Below the pieces are notes generated by a model. It was given only the letters and a program-made list of their open reading frames with translations, did not search any database and was not told the DNA's origin. DNA of 64,000 bases from Owenia fusiformis. Its lineage: Eukaryota > Annelida > Polychaeta > Sabellida > Oweniidae. Numbering within the stretch: position 1 is the first letter of the stretch; each line of letters opens with the position of its first letter. Location: positions 36,551,366 to 36,615,365 of the forward strand of contig CAIIXF020000001.1 of assembly GCA_903813345.2 (NCBI GenBank), in the 5' to 3' direction. Positions 1 through 12,157 of the stretch are shown here, piece after piece. The position numbers and the translations under genes were made by a program.

Positions 1-807
1 TAATAATAAAAAGCCGATATCTACCGGGCTTGGTGCTTTTAGTTAAGAAATATAGACCGAAAAATTGTTGGGTGTAAGGAATGAATACAGACCTCATGGG
101 TGGGTAAATACGTTTTCTGTAAAAAACTGTGTGCTGACCAGAGGGTTTGTAGTCATTCATACTCCAACAGTTTTGAGGTCTACTGTATATTACGATTGAG
201 ACATGACGCAACAATTCAACAAAAAAAATTGTTAAAGATTCTCGCAATCTTTATCCAATCAGCGTTTGCGATGTGTACCGGCTCACGTATAAAAGGCGAA
301 TCCAACTCAAATCCATGCAGGGGTGTATGAGGTACTCGAATAGAAAAGAGCTCGTGAAGTCTGAATTTATATGCACATGGTCGATGTTTACACATGTTTG
401 GAGTTATTGAAGAAAATGTGATATGGGTGTGGTTCCGAATTTGAAGTCATTGCTGGAAAATATGATTTTAATACCGACGTGAAATTATATCGATAAATAC
501 AGCACTAAAAATAACAGTACACATTCATGTATGATTGTGTCCAGAAATGTTTGAAACCCTTACGGAAATTCTGTCTGCATTTTTTCACCATTGCTCTTTC
601 TTCCCGCATTCTAGTGCTGTTTGAATGAATATATTAATTTATGTATTTCTAACTAAAATATATCACATTTTTTTATAAACCAGAAACATTTAGATCATAA
701 AAAAATCTTCAATACTTGAGTGAGCACGATATGCAAGGGTTACTAAGTTGACACAGTAAATGACCACTGATATTGTGTTAGTCAATGCACACAGCGTATT
801 CTGCTAA
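1..807. other. Intergenic, no gene seen
   Basis: AT-rich sequence with only short, unrelated open frames on either strand. I see no conserved protein motif, RNA gene or clear repeat boundary here. Confidence 0.5.
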
Positions 808-1257
808 GGCCATGAGAAGTAGATTCTTTGTTTTGCGTCCTGGCATAATCCAAATCATGCAAGGGAACAAGGAAAACAAACACAAACTCAAGAAAAAACA
901 CAAACTTGTTTGCTGGGAAATGTATACATTTTATGGGCATAAAAAGGGATCATATACAAATTTGCAGTGATTACAAACACATATCTATACCTTTTATACA
1001 ATATATGTAAAGATAGATATTATTCATGGGGTAAAAATGAGAAAATACACAATGTATGCTAAAGTAATCAATATCACTGTCAATTTTGACGCACATCAAA
1101 TCTTCCATTTCGTCTGATTCTGATTGAATGAAATGCGATGGTACTTTCAGACCCTTGTGATTGCTAGCTACTGTATTTGGATGTGTTTGTTTTTTCTGAT
1201 TTACTCAAAATCTTACAAGCAAGGGGACGCAAAACAAAGAATCTACTTCTTATGTAT
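808..1257. mobile_element. PIF/Harbinger-like MITE, copy 1
   Basis: About 450 bp, non-coding. The left end has GGCCATGAGAAGTAGATTC and the right end the inverted match GAATCTACTTCTTATG. A second copy at 34261-34701 has the same internal order throughout, with better preserved ends and a TTA on both sides. In this copy the last bases of the right end have decayed; TAA stands on the left (805-807) and again just past the right end. Three-base TWA target duplications are the rule for PIF/Harbinger transposons, which is why I assign it there; no transposase is encoded. Confidence 0.7.
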
Positions 1258-2237
1258 TAAATACACATTTGCTAACACCCCCAACTTTCATAGTGAAGTG
1301 ACTAATTGGTTTATGTTTACGTTTTAATGTGTTTTGGGTTCCTTGTTACAGCAAGGGGAGCCAGTAAAGTAGACTAACATGTTTGCATGGCAAATTTTGA
1401 TCGAATATGTGAGACACTTTAAATACTCTATGTGTTCATCATAAAGCCATCGTAGCAAGTAAAGCTGCCAACAAAATGACGGTATTAAGCAGGCTAATGC
1501 ATATGAGTTTTCTCAGTGTCATTACCCGTCCTGTATTTTTGCATGGTATGTGGTCCTGGGTCAAAAAATGTAGAAAAGGAACAGAAATCTGACGAATGTG
1601 TGCAGAACATTAAAAGAAATTTTTATTCTGGCTAAAACAGTCCTCAAAACAATAATATGTACTGGATAATGCATAAGAATGAGATTTTATAAGAAATAAT
1701 ACACCGAAGGCCTGATGTTATTATTTCTTATCAAATCGAATTCGAATGCTTTATCTTACTTAAATCACACAGACTCTTATAAGAGGTAAATGGTCTATTA
1801 AAGGTTAAAGGTCTTATGATATAATCTGGAAAATGTTATTTCTTTTGTATTGACTATTCAAACTGTGAAGTATATGCAAACTTCAACCAGGCTCACAGTG
1901 ACCCTGGCTCTTATTGGTTGAAATTTGTTAGTATATAGCCGATTAATTGTAACAACAAAAGGAGTTGGTTGCATTGACCTCAGGAGTGTGAGTCGACAAC
2001 GCACTGATGTAGAAATAATTTCTCAAAGACGCTTATATACCCTATATTGAGATTCCTGAATAAATAACAGAAAATGCGTAACATAATGTTAATATTCTGA
2101 TCATTTAATTTTAGAATAGATCATATTTGTATAGCATTTGCTTCCCATGTACAGCACATAAAATACAGAACGAAAATATTAACCTCTTGTTCTTTTGATG
2201 CAGAATGAGCTCTTCAAATAGAAGAAGAATTCGTAGT
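1258..2237. other. Intergenic, no gene seen
   Basis: No coding exon, RNA gene or bounded repeat could be supported. Short AT-rich inverted stretches occur but none is convincing. Confidence 0.4.
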
Positions 2238-2410
2238 TGCATACCTGTCAGTAGTTTAAAAATTAATCGGGAAAAATGTGTTGCAAATTGAATTCAATAC
2301 AAAATTTACGATAAAAACAAGTAAAAAATAAATCGGGACAAAATCGGATCGGGACAGGCCAAAAAAAATCGGGACAATCCCGATTAAAATCGGGACTTGA
2401 CAGGTATGCA
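2238..2410. mobile_element. Short MITE with TGCATACCTGTCA ends
   Basis: A 173-bp element bounded by TGCATACCTGTCA and its exact reverse complement TGACAGGTATGCA. The interior repeats the word ATCGGGAC several times in both orientations, so it would fold on itself. It is non-coding and I cannot assign a superfamily. Confidence 0.65.
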
Positions 2411-3554
2411 TACATTACGTACGTACACAATACCCTTACATACAGTTACACACTTTCCAATCATTGAACACCCCAAACCAGAACTATTCACCTTTCCACA
2501 AAGTAAAGAAAATCGATAATTTCCGGCGCGCTGATTGGTTGTATGCAAATGAGTCAAATCAATGACGTCAATGACTGAAAGTTTTGAAGAATTAGTACAG
2601 CCAGCATAGGAATATTTTGAATAAACTACAATAAAAGGGATTCTATTTGCCCAAGGCACTAATTGTTTTTAATCAAATATGAAATATGGACGGGGCACTT
2701 TCATTCTAAACCTTATGTCATTTAAATTAATCATTTTTTGACCGCACTATTGTTTATTAAAACTTCTGAGATCAGCTTCACATACCCGGGCTCACATATC
2801 TCGTGCGATTGTAAACAAAAAATGTAAATGGTGAAGTTACAAACAACTCGGTTAATTATCTGATAGTGGTCATACAATATCCTGTTAAATGGTTATATGT
2901 CGTGGTAAGAAGTTCCATCAGAAATTCACCATAAGTAACATTCGCGCAAACGAAACCAATCGGACGATTTTTTTGACATTTTGTTATTGAGGATCGATCC
3001 CATCTCCATAATACACATTAACAAAATATTTTCAAAAGCATGAATATGTTATGGTAACTAAAACCATGGGCTTTCAAGATCACGAAAGCCCATGACTAAA
3101 CTAACTTTCTTTTATTTGGAACTTTTTCCAGTTGCCATTTCAGTAAAACGTACAACGGGTTTCTCGCTAAACGCAACTGGGCCTAATTAAATAACCTTCA
3201 CTTCATCCCCCAAACTTGGATAACGCCCATTGGCTATTAAAAAGATAACTTCGAAATTTTCTATCCAAAAAGCTAGACTTAAACCATTACTTTATTAATT
3301 ACCAAATGAAAGTTCATAGTACGTATACGATATCGTTACCTTTTGGTATTTATTCGCCATCAGCGATGTCAATAACGATCAGCAATGTCAACATATCATA
3401 AATAAATATTATATGATATACGCTACGATATTTCTTTGAAATCTTTCCCGTGATCATTATTCAAAACCGATCACCACATAACTAATTTATCCCATGACAA
3501 GTGAGGTTTCACAAGTGAAGTTTTCAGGACACCCTGCATATTCAGGTTTGTTTT
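2411..3554. other. Intergenic, no gene; one perfect hairpin
   Basis: No gene is visible. Bases 3065-3094 form a perfect 11-bp stem (CATGGGCTTTC with GAAAGCCCATG) around an 8-base loop. Near 3525 there is AGGACACCCTGCA, which resembles the CAGGGTGTC terminus of the foldback element at 43612, but no partner end was found. Confidence 0.45.
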
Positions 3555-3797
3555 CTAAGCGTTCTCATTATTTTCAAAATGTAAAGAACAAACTCTACTC
3601 AATGAAGTTAATTGAAACTTTTTATCTTCAACCCTATGCATCGCAATAAGCCATTTGTTTTTCATACTTCCTGGCACTTTAATATATGTGACAAATTTCT
3701 CATCAACCTTCGCTTTCCCATAGGACGTGCACATCGGTACAATGCAATTTATTCCCGATTTATTTTGTTTGGGATAGTTGTTCTCATCTTTATTCAA
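3555..3797 (-). CDS. THAP-type zinc-finger reading frame (short, possibly one exon or transposon remnant)
   Basis: An 80-residue open frame with the THAP pattern: a C-x4-C pair near residues 18-23 (INCIVPMC), an invariant-type W in KNKWLIAMHR, and a C-x2-H pair followed by F in VCSLHFENN near the end. The C2CH zinc module, the tryptophan and the spacing between the two metal pairs suit a THAP domain, a DNA-binding fold found in host regulators and in P-element and Harbinger-associated proteins. It ends at a stop right after the domain, and the usual C-terminal AVPTIF-type motif is not seen. A 16-residue leader precedes the first cysteine, longer than usual. No downstream exon was found. It may be one exon of a larger gene or a relic of a transposon. 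Confidence 0.5.
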   Translation of the reverse strand: MNKDENNYPKQNKSGINCIVPMCTSYGKAKVDEKFVTYIKVPGSMKNKWLIAMHRVEDKKFQLTSLSRVCSLHFENNENA

Positions 3798-4867
3798 ATG
3801 ATATCGATGGTATCCTGCTGGATCCTAAATAAAAGAAAAGTTCATGTTATGCAATTGCATACATTTATCTTTGCTGTATGTACAGTATTTGTAATTCTGA
3901 TTTTAAATACCATTTTTGTGAGTCTTGGATTATTAATGCGAACTATTTATCTCGTACCATATGATATACGATCTTCACACAAAGCATGGTATATAAGTTT
4001 TATATCGCACGATGCTCATATTTCCCGGTGAATACATCTGTGAGACTAGTATGCAATATGGTATTTGAAAAACACCGTCCAGTATAATGTTGTGAATGAC
4101 ATATTTACCTTGGAAATTCCTTCACAAATCTTTTTATATATGGGGATTTAATATTAATTTTATTTCCTCGGAAAAATAGCTTACCGTTGAGCCTTGGAAT
4201 ATATCCAATACAATAACTTCTCTCAGTAAAGAATTAGCTCTCAATCTGATTTGACAGAGATGACCAGGTGAATATGATATTTGTAATGGATATTAGCAAT
4301 CGTTATTATGAACTTGTATTGTAATTAGGGTAACTATACAAATCAATAATCAAAGTACATGAGAGTGCCCCCTCCGGAACATATACAACACAGGTACACT
4401 AACCGAGACGGATAACTAATGTTAATGTCTGCTGTACATTTCCATTCAATGTTGTCAACAGATCAATGACCGGCAATGAATCTCTTGTCAATTAGACAAT
4501 TACTGACCTTGATTCAATAATACTATTACTAAAAGGGCATAAACATATGTGAATGTGATGTATAATATCAAATCGATGATTATTTTATGATAACTTAACA
4601 TTTTGAAGCAGATAAATTGACTGCAAGTACCCAGAGATTTACATGTAACTCAACCGGATTTGTGCTTTCGCGGGAAAAGTTTCCATCATTGACGTCATAG
4701 ATTTTTAAGCGGCTCATTATAATATTCATGAGCTGACTTTGTGGAAAGGTGAATATGCGCGCCAAAATGGCGTCGTCCACTCTTTTCTCCATCCATTTTT
4801 TACTTCAACCATCTCCCCTCTTTTTAAATGAAATTTTTATTTAAAAATTTTTATTTATTTTTTTGTT

Positions 4868-4943
4868 AGGTAGGCCGCTGATGAGGTTTAGCAACCGAAA
4901 CGCCTGTAAGATCTCCCCCGGATCCTTGCGTCCGGCCATGCCT
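4868..4943 (+). ncRNA. Type I hammerhead ribozyme
   Basis: All core elements are present in order. Stem I: GGCCG (4873-4877) pairs with CGGCC (4933-4937), extended beyond an internal loop by AGG (4868-4870) with CCT (4941-4943). Core: CTGATGA (4878-4884). Stem II: GGTT (4885-4888) with AACC (4893-4896) closed by loop TAGC. Core: GAAA (4897-4900). Stem III: CGC (4901-4903) with GCG (4928-4930), continued after a CTGT bulge by AAG/CTT and ATC/GAT around a loop. The cleavage triplet is GTC, so self-cleavage is predicted between 4932 and 4933. The open end lies in stem I, which makes it type I. An internal loop in stem I facing loop II is what natural fast hammerheads use for tertiary contact. 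In animals such ribozymes sit in retroelements (retrozymes, Penelope-like elements, SINE-like repeats); no such element is recognisable around this one. Confidence 0.85.
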
Positions 4944-5338
4944 GTCCATATACCAATGGCATTTGCATCGTCAAATGTTTCCCACTGTTATCTAGCAGTA
5001 GCCGGGATCTCTGAAAATGCACTACACATATTCAGATATTAGGCAACTCTCGGTTATGGGAAGGATGTCATAAGCACCGCGATGGTTAGATGTTTTAAAC
5101 ATCTCCCATCCATATTATTATAATCTGTGTCTGTACAGTCTGTGACGTCTGTGCCAACTGTATCCAGTGTGTGGTATACTGTACGCCCGGTATTATTCGC
5201 GAGACTTAATTTCGCGAATTTTGCGAAAACACGATTTCGCGGCTATTAAATTTCACAAGTTTGAAATTCATTACTATTCCAGGAATTCTCGAGCTACTCG
5301 TGTGTAAATTAAGTTAGATGTACAGTAATTGCACTTAC

Positions 5339-5564
5339 CTGATGTCATATTTGGATGAGATTTACAATAACTGGGATCTTTATCATCGGCAAGCTGCATA
5401 TCAACCTCTATTGCATCGTCATTTTTAATATTAAAGCAAAAGTGCGTGGCTCCCATAATAACTTTACCGTACTTCATACTGTATTTTATCGTATTCGGGG
5501 ATTCCCCAGTATATGATGTCCAATCAAATTGCAGGCTACGATCACGTATATTTATATGTTCCAC
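5339..5564 (-). CDS. Possible coding exon of unknown function inside the transposon
   Basis: An open frame read leftward from an ATG at 5564 (start MEHINIRDRS) that reaches a strong splice donor, CAG followed by GTAAGT, at 5339/5338. It includes a segment with two cysteines and acidic residues (around NDDAIEVDMQLADD). I do not recognise a family and found no partner exon. It could encode part of a protein of the surrounding 5.6-kb element or be a chance frame. Confidence 0.25.
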
Positions 5565-5666
5565 GCTTGTACTTCATGTTATTTTTAGCAATTTGAACTT
5601 CAGTTTCTATAATATCGTCGATGTCATTATTAAGCCTATGCCCATTGGTAGTAGTTGGCCTGACTA

Positions 5667-6150
5667 GGGTCAATACAACCCACGTGGGATTAGTTTTGGT
5701 CATGGTATAGGAAAAGTAGTACTTAAAACACTAGTTTGCTACTTTGTAGATGTATGGCACGTATATGTGTACAGTACATGTATTGACAATTAATGTTTGG
5801 TAATAGCTAGTAGGAGTGTCAGGGACCGCTGACAGATTATAATTTTGAACCAAAAAATTGAATTATATTTTTGGCGGTCTCAGTAAATCAATGGGGTAAT
5901 CAGGTCCTACGTGCTTTTTACAGGCCGAGAAATCAATGCTCGCTTATAAATGTAGCAAAATCTTTTTTCGTTCCTGGGATATTTTTTTCACCATATAACC
6001 GAACGGGAAGTTTTTGAATAGGACTACATGATCTGAATGGATGCGAGGATTCGATGGGCTGGGATTTGAGAAATTATGATTTGAACTTTGCCAATTTTAC
6101 ATGTATTCCAATGGGTGAAAAAGTAAGTTGCTTTCTACCTAATATCAACC
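5667..6150. repeat. Uninterrupted copy of an internally duplicated segment
   Basis: Sequence from AGGGTCAATACAACCCACG through to about 6150 recurs at 7010-7130 joined to 10185-10530. Here the TTAA junction (near 5790) is empty. Both copies include a stretch with a splice-donor-like AAA/GTAAGT around 6121 and 10501. Confidence 0.75.
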
Positions 6151-7009
6151 ACATTTATTAGTGAATTTCGAGAAATATGTCGAATTTAGCCATATTTCGC
6201 ATATCTTTATGTGAAACCATTTAAAGTTTTGCAAATTAACCCCTAAAATTCTGGAGACGACGATCTAAATTTTGCTGAGTCAGCAATTTTTGTTTTTTCA
6301 TCGAAAACAGTACTTTTCAGCCTAAATTGCTACATTTCTGCTCTTTTATCAAGTAATTTGATGCAGTTCTTGCCAAATTAAAGGAAACATACCCCAAACG
6401 TTCCAAAGTGTGCGAAGTTCCAACATTTTGACCCTTTAAACCCACAAAAGAACCAATTTTAAAGGGACGTATTCAGTAAACCTGCACAAAAGACAATGCT
6501 ACTTGAACTTGCCATCAGAACTTCGTGAAAAACGAAAAATCAATGATGTTCAGTTTAGTAAAGTAGCAAATAGTCATACTCATGAGAGAATATAAATCAC
6601 TTGTGCATTTTGTACAACTTTACAGCTGTTTTAAGTAGATTAGTATCGTTATAGGCAAAAATCCCCCAAAATAGCCCAAAATTTGTCCAAAAAATCAAAT
6701 TTTTCATGCTCAAGGCTGAATTATTTTGCCTATTTTGCTACATTTATCAGTGCAGTGACAAGAAGTCTTGTGGATAGCGCAACTTTTCCTGAACGTTTCT
6801 CTAATAAGATATTTTAATGACAAAATAACTACATTTAGTCTGGAATAAATTGTCACAAAATACAATTGAGCCCAGGGGTCAAGAGAACCCTATAAAATCA
6901 TAAGTGCTGAGGGGATTTGAGCAAAAATGTACATATCACTTCATAAAACCCCGAACTTTAAAATTCATATTGAACAAAATGCATATTCAGTCAACCATGA
7001 CACTAATAG

Positions 7010-10000
7010 GGTCAATACAACCCACGTGGGATTTGTTTTGGTCATGGTATAGGAAAAGTAGTACTTAAAACACTAGTTTGCTACTTTGTAGATGTATGGC
7101 ACGTATATGTGTACATGTATTGACAGTTAACAGTAGAGACGATGGGCTCGATTGCCATATCATACTGCATTTGAACGGTGATACGGCAATTGCCGTATAG
7201 AACGTCATTATTTGTAATAACGGTTATCTTTTAAAAATCTTAACAATTCCGGATTTCAAATTCGAATTAAATCATATAACATCCATAGTTAGTACAATTT
7301 TAAAGTATTTTCCATAAATAGGGGGTTTGAATTTAATGACATGAAATATTTTGTCCGAGATATCGTTTTATTTCTACTCCAGTGCACAAGGGCCGTTTAC
7401 AGCGTGAAATCCCTGAAATTGTGAAATTGCAACAGACCCTCCTTGTACTTAATTTCGGCAATATTAAATAAAGAGATGGCATGAATTTTTTTATTCATAT
7501 TAGAAGAACATATATAAAATAAACTTTTCCTCGCGTGCATTTAAATTCTACCGTGTGCAATTACTCCCGTGGGTTCTCAAAGTTTCACTCATTTTAGGCA
7601 AAAGACAAAAACGTACTTTGGGGGTTTAGGTGCTCTTCAGACATTCCAGGGGCGAGAATAACATGAAACCAGACAGGTTTTCATTTTAATTTTATCGTTT
7701 TTATAAATAACATCGTCTTCCTGCATGCATTTTGGGTTTGATTCATCCTTTACACTGACGTTTTGGGTATAAAGGTCTTGGCTTTAAGTCATTACTAGAA
7801 CGCGTTCAAAGTACTAAGTACCGTTCGCATTACCATTGTTCTCAGACGGACAATGCTGCCTGGATAAATTCGTCCAGCAACCAATTCACCCAGAAACAAA
7901 ACCAAGAGACGTATGTAGCAAGTGCCATTTCTAGAAACTCAGTTTAGAGTCGGGAAAGTGACTTGAGAATGCAGGAAAACTGACCAATCAGAATGCCTGA
8001 TTCCTCAGTATTTCTTAAGTGAATCTTCGATTATGGAGAAACTTTTTCACGCTCGAATTCTACCTATCCATTGCACGAGGATCGCTTCTAAAGTGATACA
8101 ATCGGGAAGCTGGTTTTGTCCGTTTCACTATGACATTATGCTTTTAGAAATCGACCGAGAAATGGCGGAGAAAAAGGCCGAAAAGTGTTATTTCTAAAAC
8201 GGCGAGTTTGGAGAGCTAAAGTGGATTGGGACTGCAACAAAGCCGGCCAATCAGAATGCAGGATTTCTTTTGTGAAACTTGGAATTCGAGAAATCGCATT
8301 TACCTTCTATTTCCTCAGTTTTCTCGCAATTTGGTCACTACAAAATGGAACCATCAGAAAGCTTTAGTTCCGAACGTAACCATGGTCTTATTTATTTCGA
8401 AATCTGTCCACTAATAGCAAAGTTATACCCTGCGTGCAGAGTCTAGTTAAACTACACTCTGCCTAGCAGAGACCATATTGCAGTTTAGTAGCCCCACCCC
8501 CACGACGGGTACCGGTGACAGTTTGGGAAATAAATTACTTCTGACCTACGCGCTGACCTTTCTTCCACCAATCAGCGAGCTTGAAGAAACATACGCCAAA
8601 ATGCGTTCTAATTAAATATGCGCATGTCATTGGTCAATTCCGGGCTAAACGATGACGTCAGAAGGAATGACCATATATAGAACGTCGGTCAAATTTGGCC
8701 GACGAACATTGATTGGCGCGGTGAGTTCACAGGTTTATTTTAGTTTGAAAGAGTGAAGACGAAGCTCTCTTTTAAGAAGTGAAGTCAAACGAATGCAAAG
8801 GGTAGCAAAGTTATAGACTAATATGCAATTTTTTAAACAGCCAGTTTAGAGCCAGAAAGTGGATTCAGACTGCAACAACGTTATGCAAATTAGCTAGACG
8901 TATCTAGGTTAGTAGCACACGTATGTGGGTTAGTAGGTTTTCTCTGTCAAGGCCGCGCATGTATCAATATATAAGCAGATCTCGGCCGTTTCGGCATACT
9001 TCATACAGGTATGAATCGTTACGTGTACTTTCACGGAATCCACACAGATTGAAAAATGTTTATACATATTTGATAATTTCCATTTACTAGTATTAAGCTT
9101 CAATTCGTAATTATATTACACTACAGCGGAAATATTACATTTTGCGTCTGAAAACCTACTTACTTCAACCTGAGACTAACATAAACAGATAAAAGGAATT
9201 TTAAACTTTATCCGAGAGTTGTATCTCCCGTGTTGCGCCACCCGCAATTAGATATGTATAGTCTCAGCTTCAACACAGGAGGAGGAAAGACATGTACATC
9301 ATACAAACTTCATTAAAATACATACAGTTATAAACTCATAATTATAAAGAAATTCTTGAAAGCTTTATTGCAATTGCAAATCTGCAAAGAAGACTTTATT
9401 TCGTGTATTTGGTTCCGTAATACTTGTCAAACTATATGCCTTCATGCACATTAGACTGCCAAGAACGTTTTTATAGCGATCTACCACGGGCAATAGATTT
9501 ACTACTAAGTTTTGTTTTTTCGTGGATAATGACAAATATTCTACCATTTCCCAAGGAAAAAATCTTTTTAACTGTGATCTTTCACAGATTTCATATCGCA
9601 AATAAACAGTATCGCATTATATAATCGACAATGTTTTGATTAAATATACTGGCCATACTAACCGACTAATAATTGATATATCTTGTTGATACTAGGTTCA
9701 GTCTATTTTCGTAATTAAAAATCAGTGATTTAAATGCTATAGTTAATTTTGAATATTGCTTATCCAAAATAAATCGGTTGTCTCAGTGCATTTGAGATAT
9801 CAAACATCAAACTTTCAATAGAAATAAAAATGTATTTTAAAGATCGGTGTTTCAGTGTTAAGCGCAGTATTGATTATATTTAAATATTGCACTACGCTGG
9901 AGCCTAGAAAGTATAAAATGACTTTTTAATTTTAAACCAGCGTAAAATTGAATTTCGAATTATAATATTTGCTTGAGTTGTGTTAATAGACCTTCCAGGG

Positions 10001-10530
10001 CTGTTGTGTTTGGGCGATAATAAAAAATAAATACTCTTAATAAAATTGACGCACGATACGGCAATTGCCGTATTATGCTTTAATAGTGCTGAGTTGCTAG
10101 ACATGCGCGTTTGGAATTAAAATAAGACGATACGGCAATTGCAGTATCGTCGTTCAATTGCAATATGATACGGCAATTGAGCCCTTAATGTTTGGTAATA
10201 GCTAGTAGGAGTGTCTTATAATTTTGAACCAAAAAATTGAATTATATTTTTGGCGGTCTCAGTAAATCAATGGGGTAATCAGGTCCTAGGTGCTTTTTAC
10301 AGGCCCAGAAATCAATGCTCGCTTATAAATGTAGCAAAATCTTTTTTCGTTCGTGGGATATTTTTTTCACCATATAACCAAACGGGAAGTTTTTGAATAG
10401 GACTACATGATCTGAATGGATGCGAGGATTCGATGGGCTGGGATTTGAGAAATTACGATTTGAACTTTGCCAATTTTACATGTATTCCAATGGGTGAAAA
10501 AGTAAGTTGCTTTCTACCTAATAGCCAACT
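7010..10530. repeat. Second copy of the duplicated segment, interrupted at TTAA
   Basis: The segment seen whole at 5667-6150 is present here as two halves (7010-7130 and 10185-10530) separated by the 3,054-bp insertion. TTAA occurs once in the empty copy and on both sides of the insertion in this one. Confidence 0.75.
7131..10184. mobile_element. TTAA-flanked DNA transposon (piggyBac- or Kolobok-type target site)
   Basis: The 3,054-bp insert is flanked by TTAA at 7127-7130 and 10185-10188. Long inverted ends are visible: inward from the right GGGCTCAATTGCCGTATCAT, from the left GGGCTCGATTGCCATATCAT, each followed by GATACGGCAATTGCCGTAT-type palindromes. The left end has 13 extra bases outside GGGCTC. 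TTAA duplication points to piggyBac or Kolobok superfamilies. No DDE transposase was recognised among the short frames, so it is probably non-autonomous. It also contains at about 8757-8796 a motif that recurs inverted in XRN1 intron 1 (about 24891-24935). Confidence 0.7.
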
Positions 10531-10879
10531 TAAAATAGACATGTTGGTGGAAATCATCCAATTATCGCCCAATAACACTAGACAAAACATTTTACACAGA
10601 ACGAAATGCATCAGAGCCCCGGGTAAAAACAAATTCCCGGGGATTTAATTGGCAACTTCGCGACGATAATTTTTCGCGATTTTAACACCCTCGTGAAAAG
10701 CGCGAAACTAAATTGCACGCGAATAATACTGGGCGTACAGTACTATCTCAGGCTCCAGGCTCTGATTGTCTTCAGTTACTTCTTCAAACTGCAAATACAA
10801 GTAATAACAAGAACACAAATGTGTACAAAATGTCCCCACCTATGGGTGATCCCATCAAATGATTATCCTAAAAATGAGT

Positions 10880-11880
10880 AGACGAGACTTTACCGACACA
10901 ATTTGAGAACGGAATATCAAAAATGGCCACCTTAAAATTTACCCAGAATGCCAAAAATTAGTCAGTTCTAGATTTTCATACTAAGAACCACCCCTGAAAA
11001 TTTGAAATTGATCCCTCACACAGTTAACCAGAAAACATGTAAACAAGGCTTTACAAACAAGATTTAAGGACACTTTACAGACAAGATTTTAGGACGGAAA
11101 ATCCAAAATGGCTGCCTTGACATTTACCCAGAATGCCCAAAAACTAATCAGATCTAGATTTTCATACTAAGAATCATCCCTGAAAATTTGAAATTGATCT
11201 ACGAAACGGTTCACCTGAAAATGCGAAGACAAGACTTTACAGACAAGATTTTAGGACGGAAAATCCAAAATGGCCGGCAATAAAAAAGTGATTATGAGTT
11301 TTTGCTGATTTCTTTTTACAAAATTATCACATATAACTACTGTTAACGATAACATAGGCTTTTACAACAAAGTACACCTGAAATTATTTATAAAGCTACA
11401 AAATAGTTAAAGTATGAAAACTGAAAAACACCATTCAATATGATACAAAGTATTATCGCACGCTAACTTTTCTTAAAACATTCAAAATGGCTGACATGAC
11501 TGAGCTAACAGGTCCAAAACCTAATCAGATCTAGAATGAAGTGAGCTGAACAAGATGTTAAAGTTTCAAAAGCAACTGTGAAGCCATTTTTCTTAAAGTT
11601 TGCAGACAAGGATTTTAGCATTTGACTTCAAAATGGCCGACAGGAAGTAGCTATCGATTCAAATTTTTTTCATCCACATCTAGATGCACTCATAAGTTAA
11701 CCCTGAAAATTTGAAGGTGATATCTGTAGCGGTTTTGGAGAAAACTGCCGGACGTACGGACGGACGGACAGACGGACAGACAGACGCGCATAGGCCGACA
11801 ATATGGCCCCACACTATGTGATGGGGACATAACAATATGGCCCCACACTATGTGATGGGGACATAATAAAACTCTATTTT
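10880..11880 (-). repeat. Dispersed repeat: ~162-bp tandem units plus GGAC microsatellite
   Basis: Units containing CTTAAAATTTACCCAGAATG, a variable middle and CTGAAAATTTGAAATTGATC, each followed by GGACGGAAAATCCAAAATGG, repeat here. The block ends in a GGAC/AGAC run at 11757-11785 and a 34-bp tandem pair (GGCCCCACACTATGTGATGG). The same family lies in the opposite orientation at 63575-64000, and a single unit is at 33590-33700. Confidence 0.7.
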
Positions 11881-12157
11881 GCACAACATTGTTTTTCATA
11901 ATAATTTATTTCATGTAATAGATACAAAAATATATATAAGCTTAAGTTCAGTGACAGGGTTAAGTAACATAACTGTTTTATAATTGTAGAAAGATGAAGG
12001 GATGTGATTTGTCTTTTCTTATATTCAGTCTTCAAAATATGGCTGCAAAATTGGTATAAGAAAGATATATCTTGTGATTTAAAAATAATATGAAGTTTTA
12101 AAACATTTAGACATGCTAAACATTCTCTTTATTTACCCTAGCCGACTGGTAATAGTA
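11881..12157. other. Intergenic, no gene seen
   Basis: AT-rich; no exon of the FHA gene and no other feature could be supported here. Confidence 0.4.

Larger units (their letters stand above)
5179..10740. mobile_element. Large TA-flanked DNA transposon (outer element of a nest)
   Basis: The left end CTGTACGCCCGGTATTATTC and the right end, read inward, CTGTACGCCCAGTATTATTC are inverted copies differing at one of these 20 bases. Similarity goes on as words rich in TTCGCG and AATTT. Both ends are flanked by TA (5177-5178 and 10741-10742), a TA target duplication. The 5,562-bp interior contains a ~1.4-kb AT-rich block, two copies of one segment and a younger insertion (7131-10184). No transposase was recognised. 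Alternatively the two ends belong to two solo remnants; the single pair of facing ends and matching TA flanks favour one element. Confidence 0.55.

Noticed and set aside
10433-10648. 71-residue frame starting MGWDLRNYDL as a gene
   Set aside because: The start of it is a duplicated transposon segment (also at 6056) and the rest is unrelated sequence; no family recognised.
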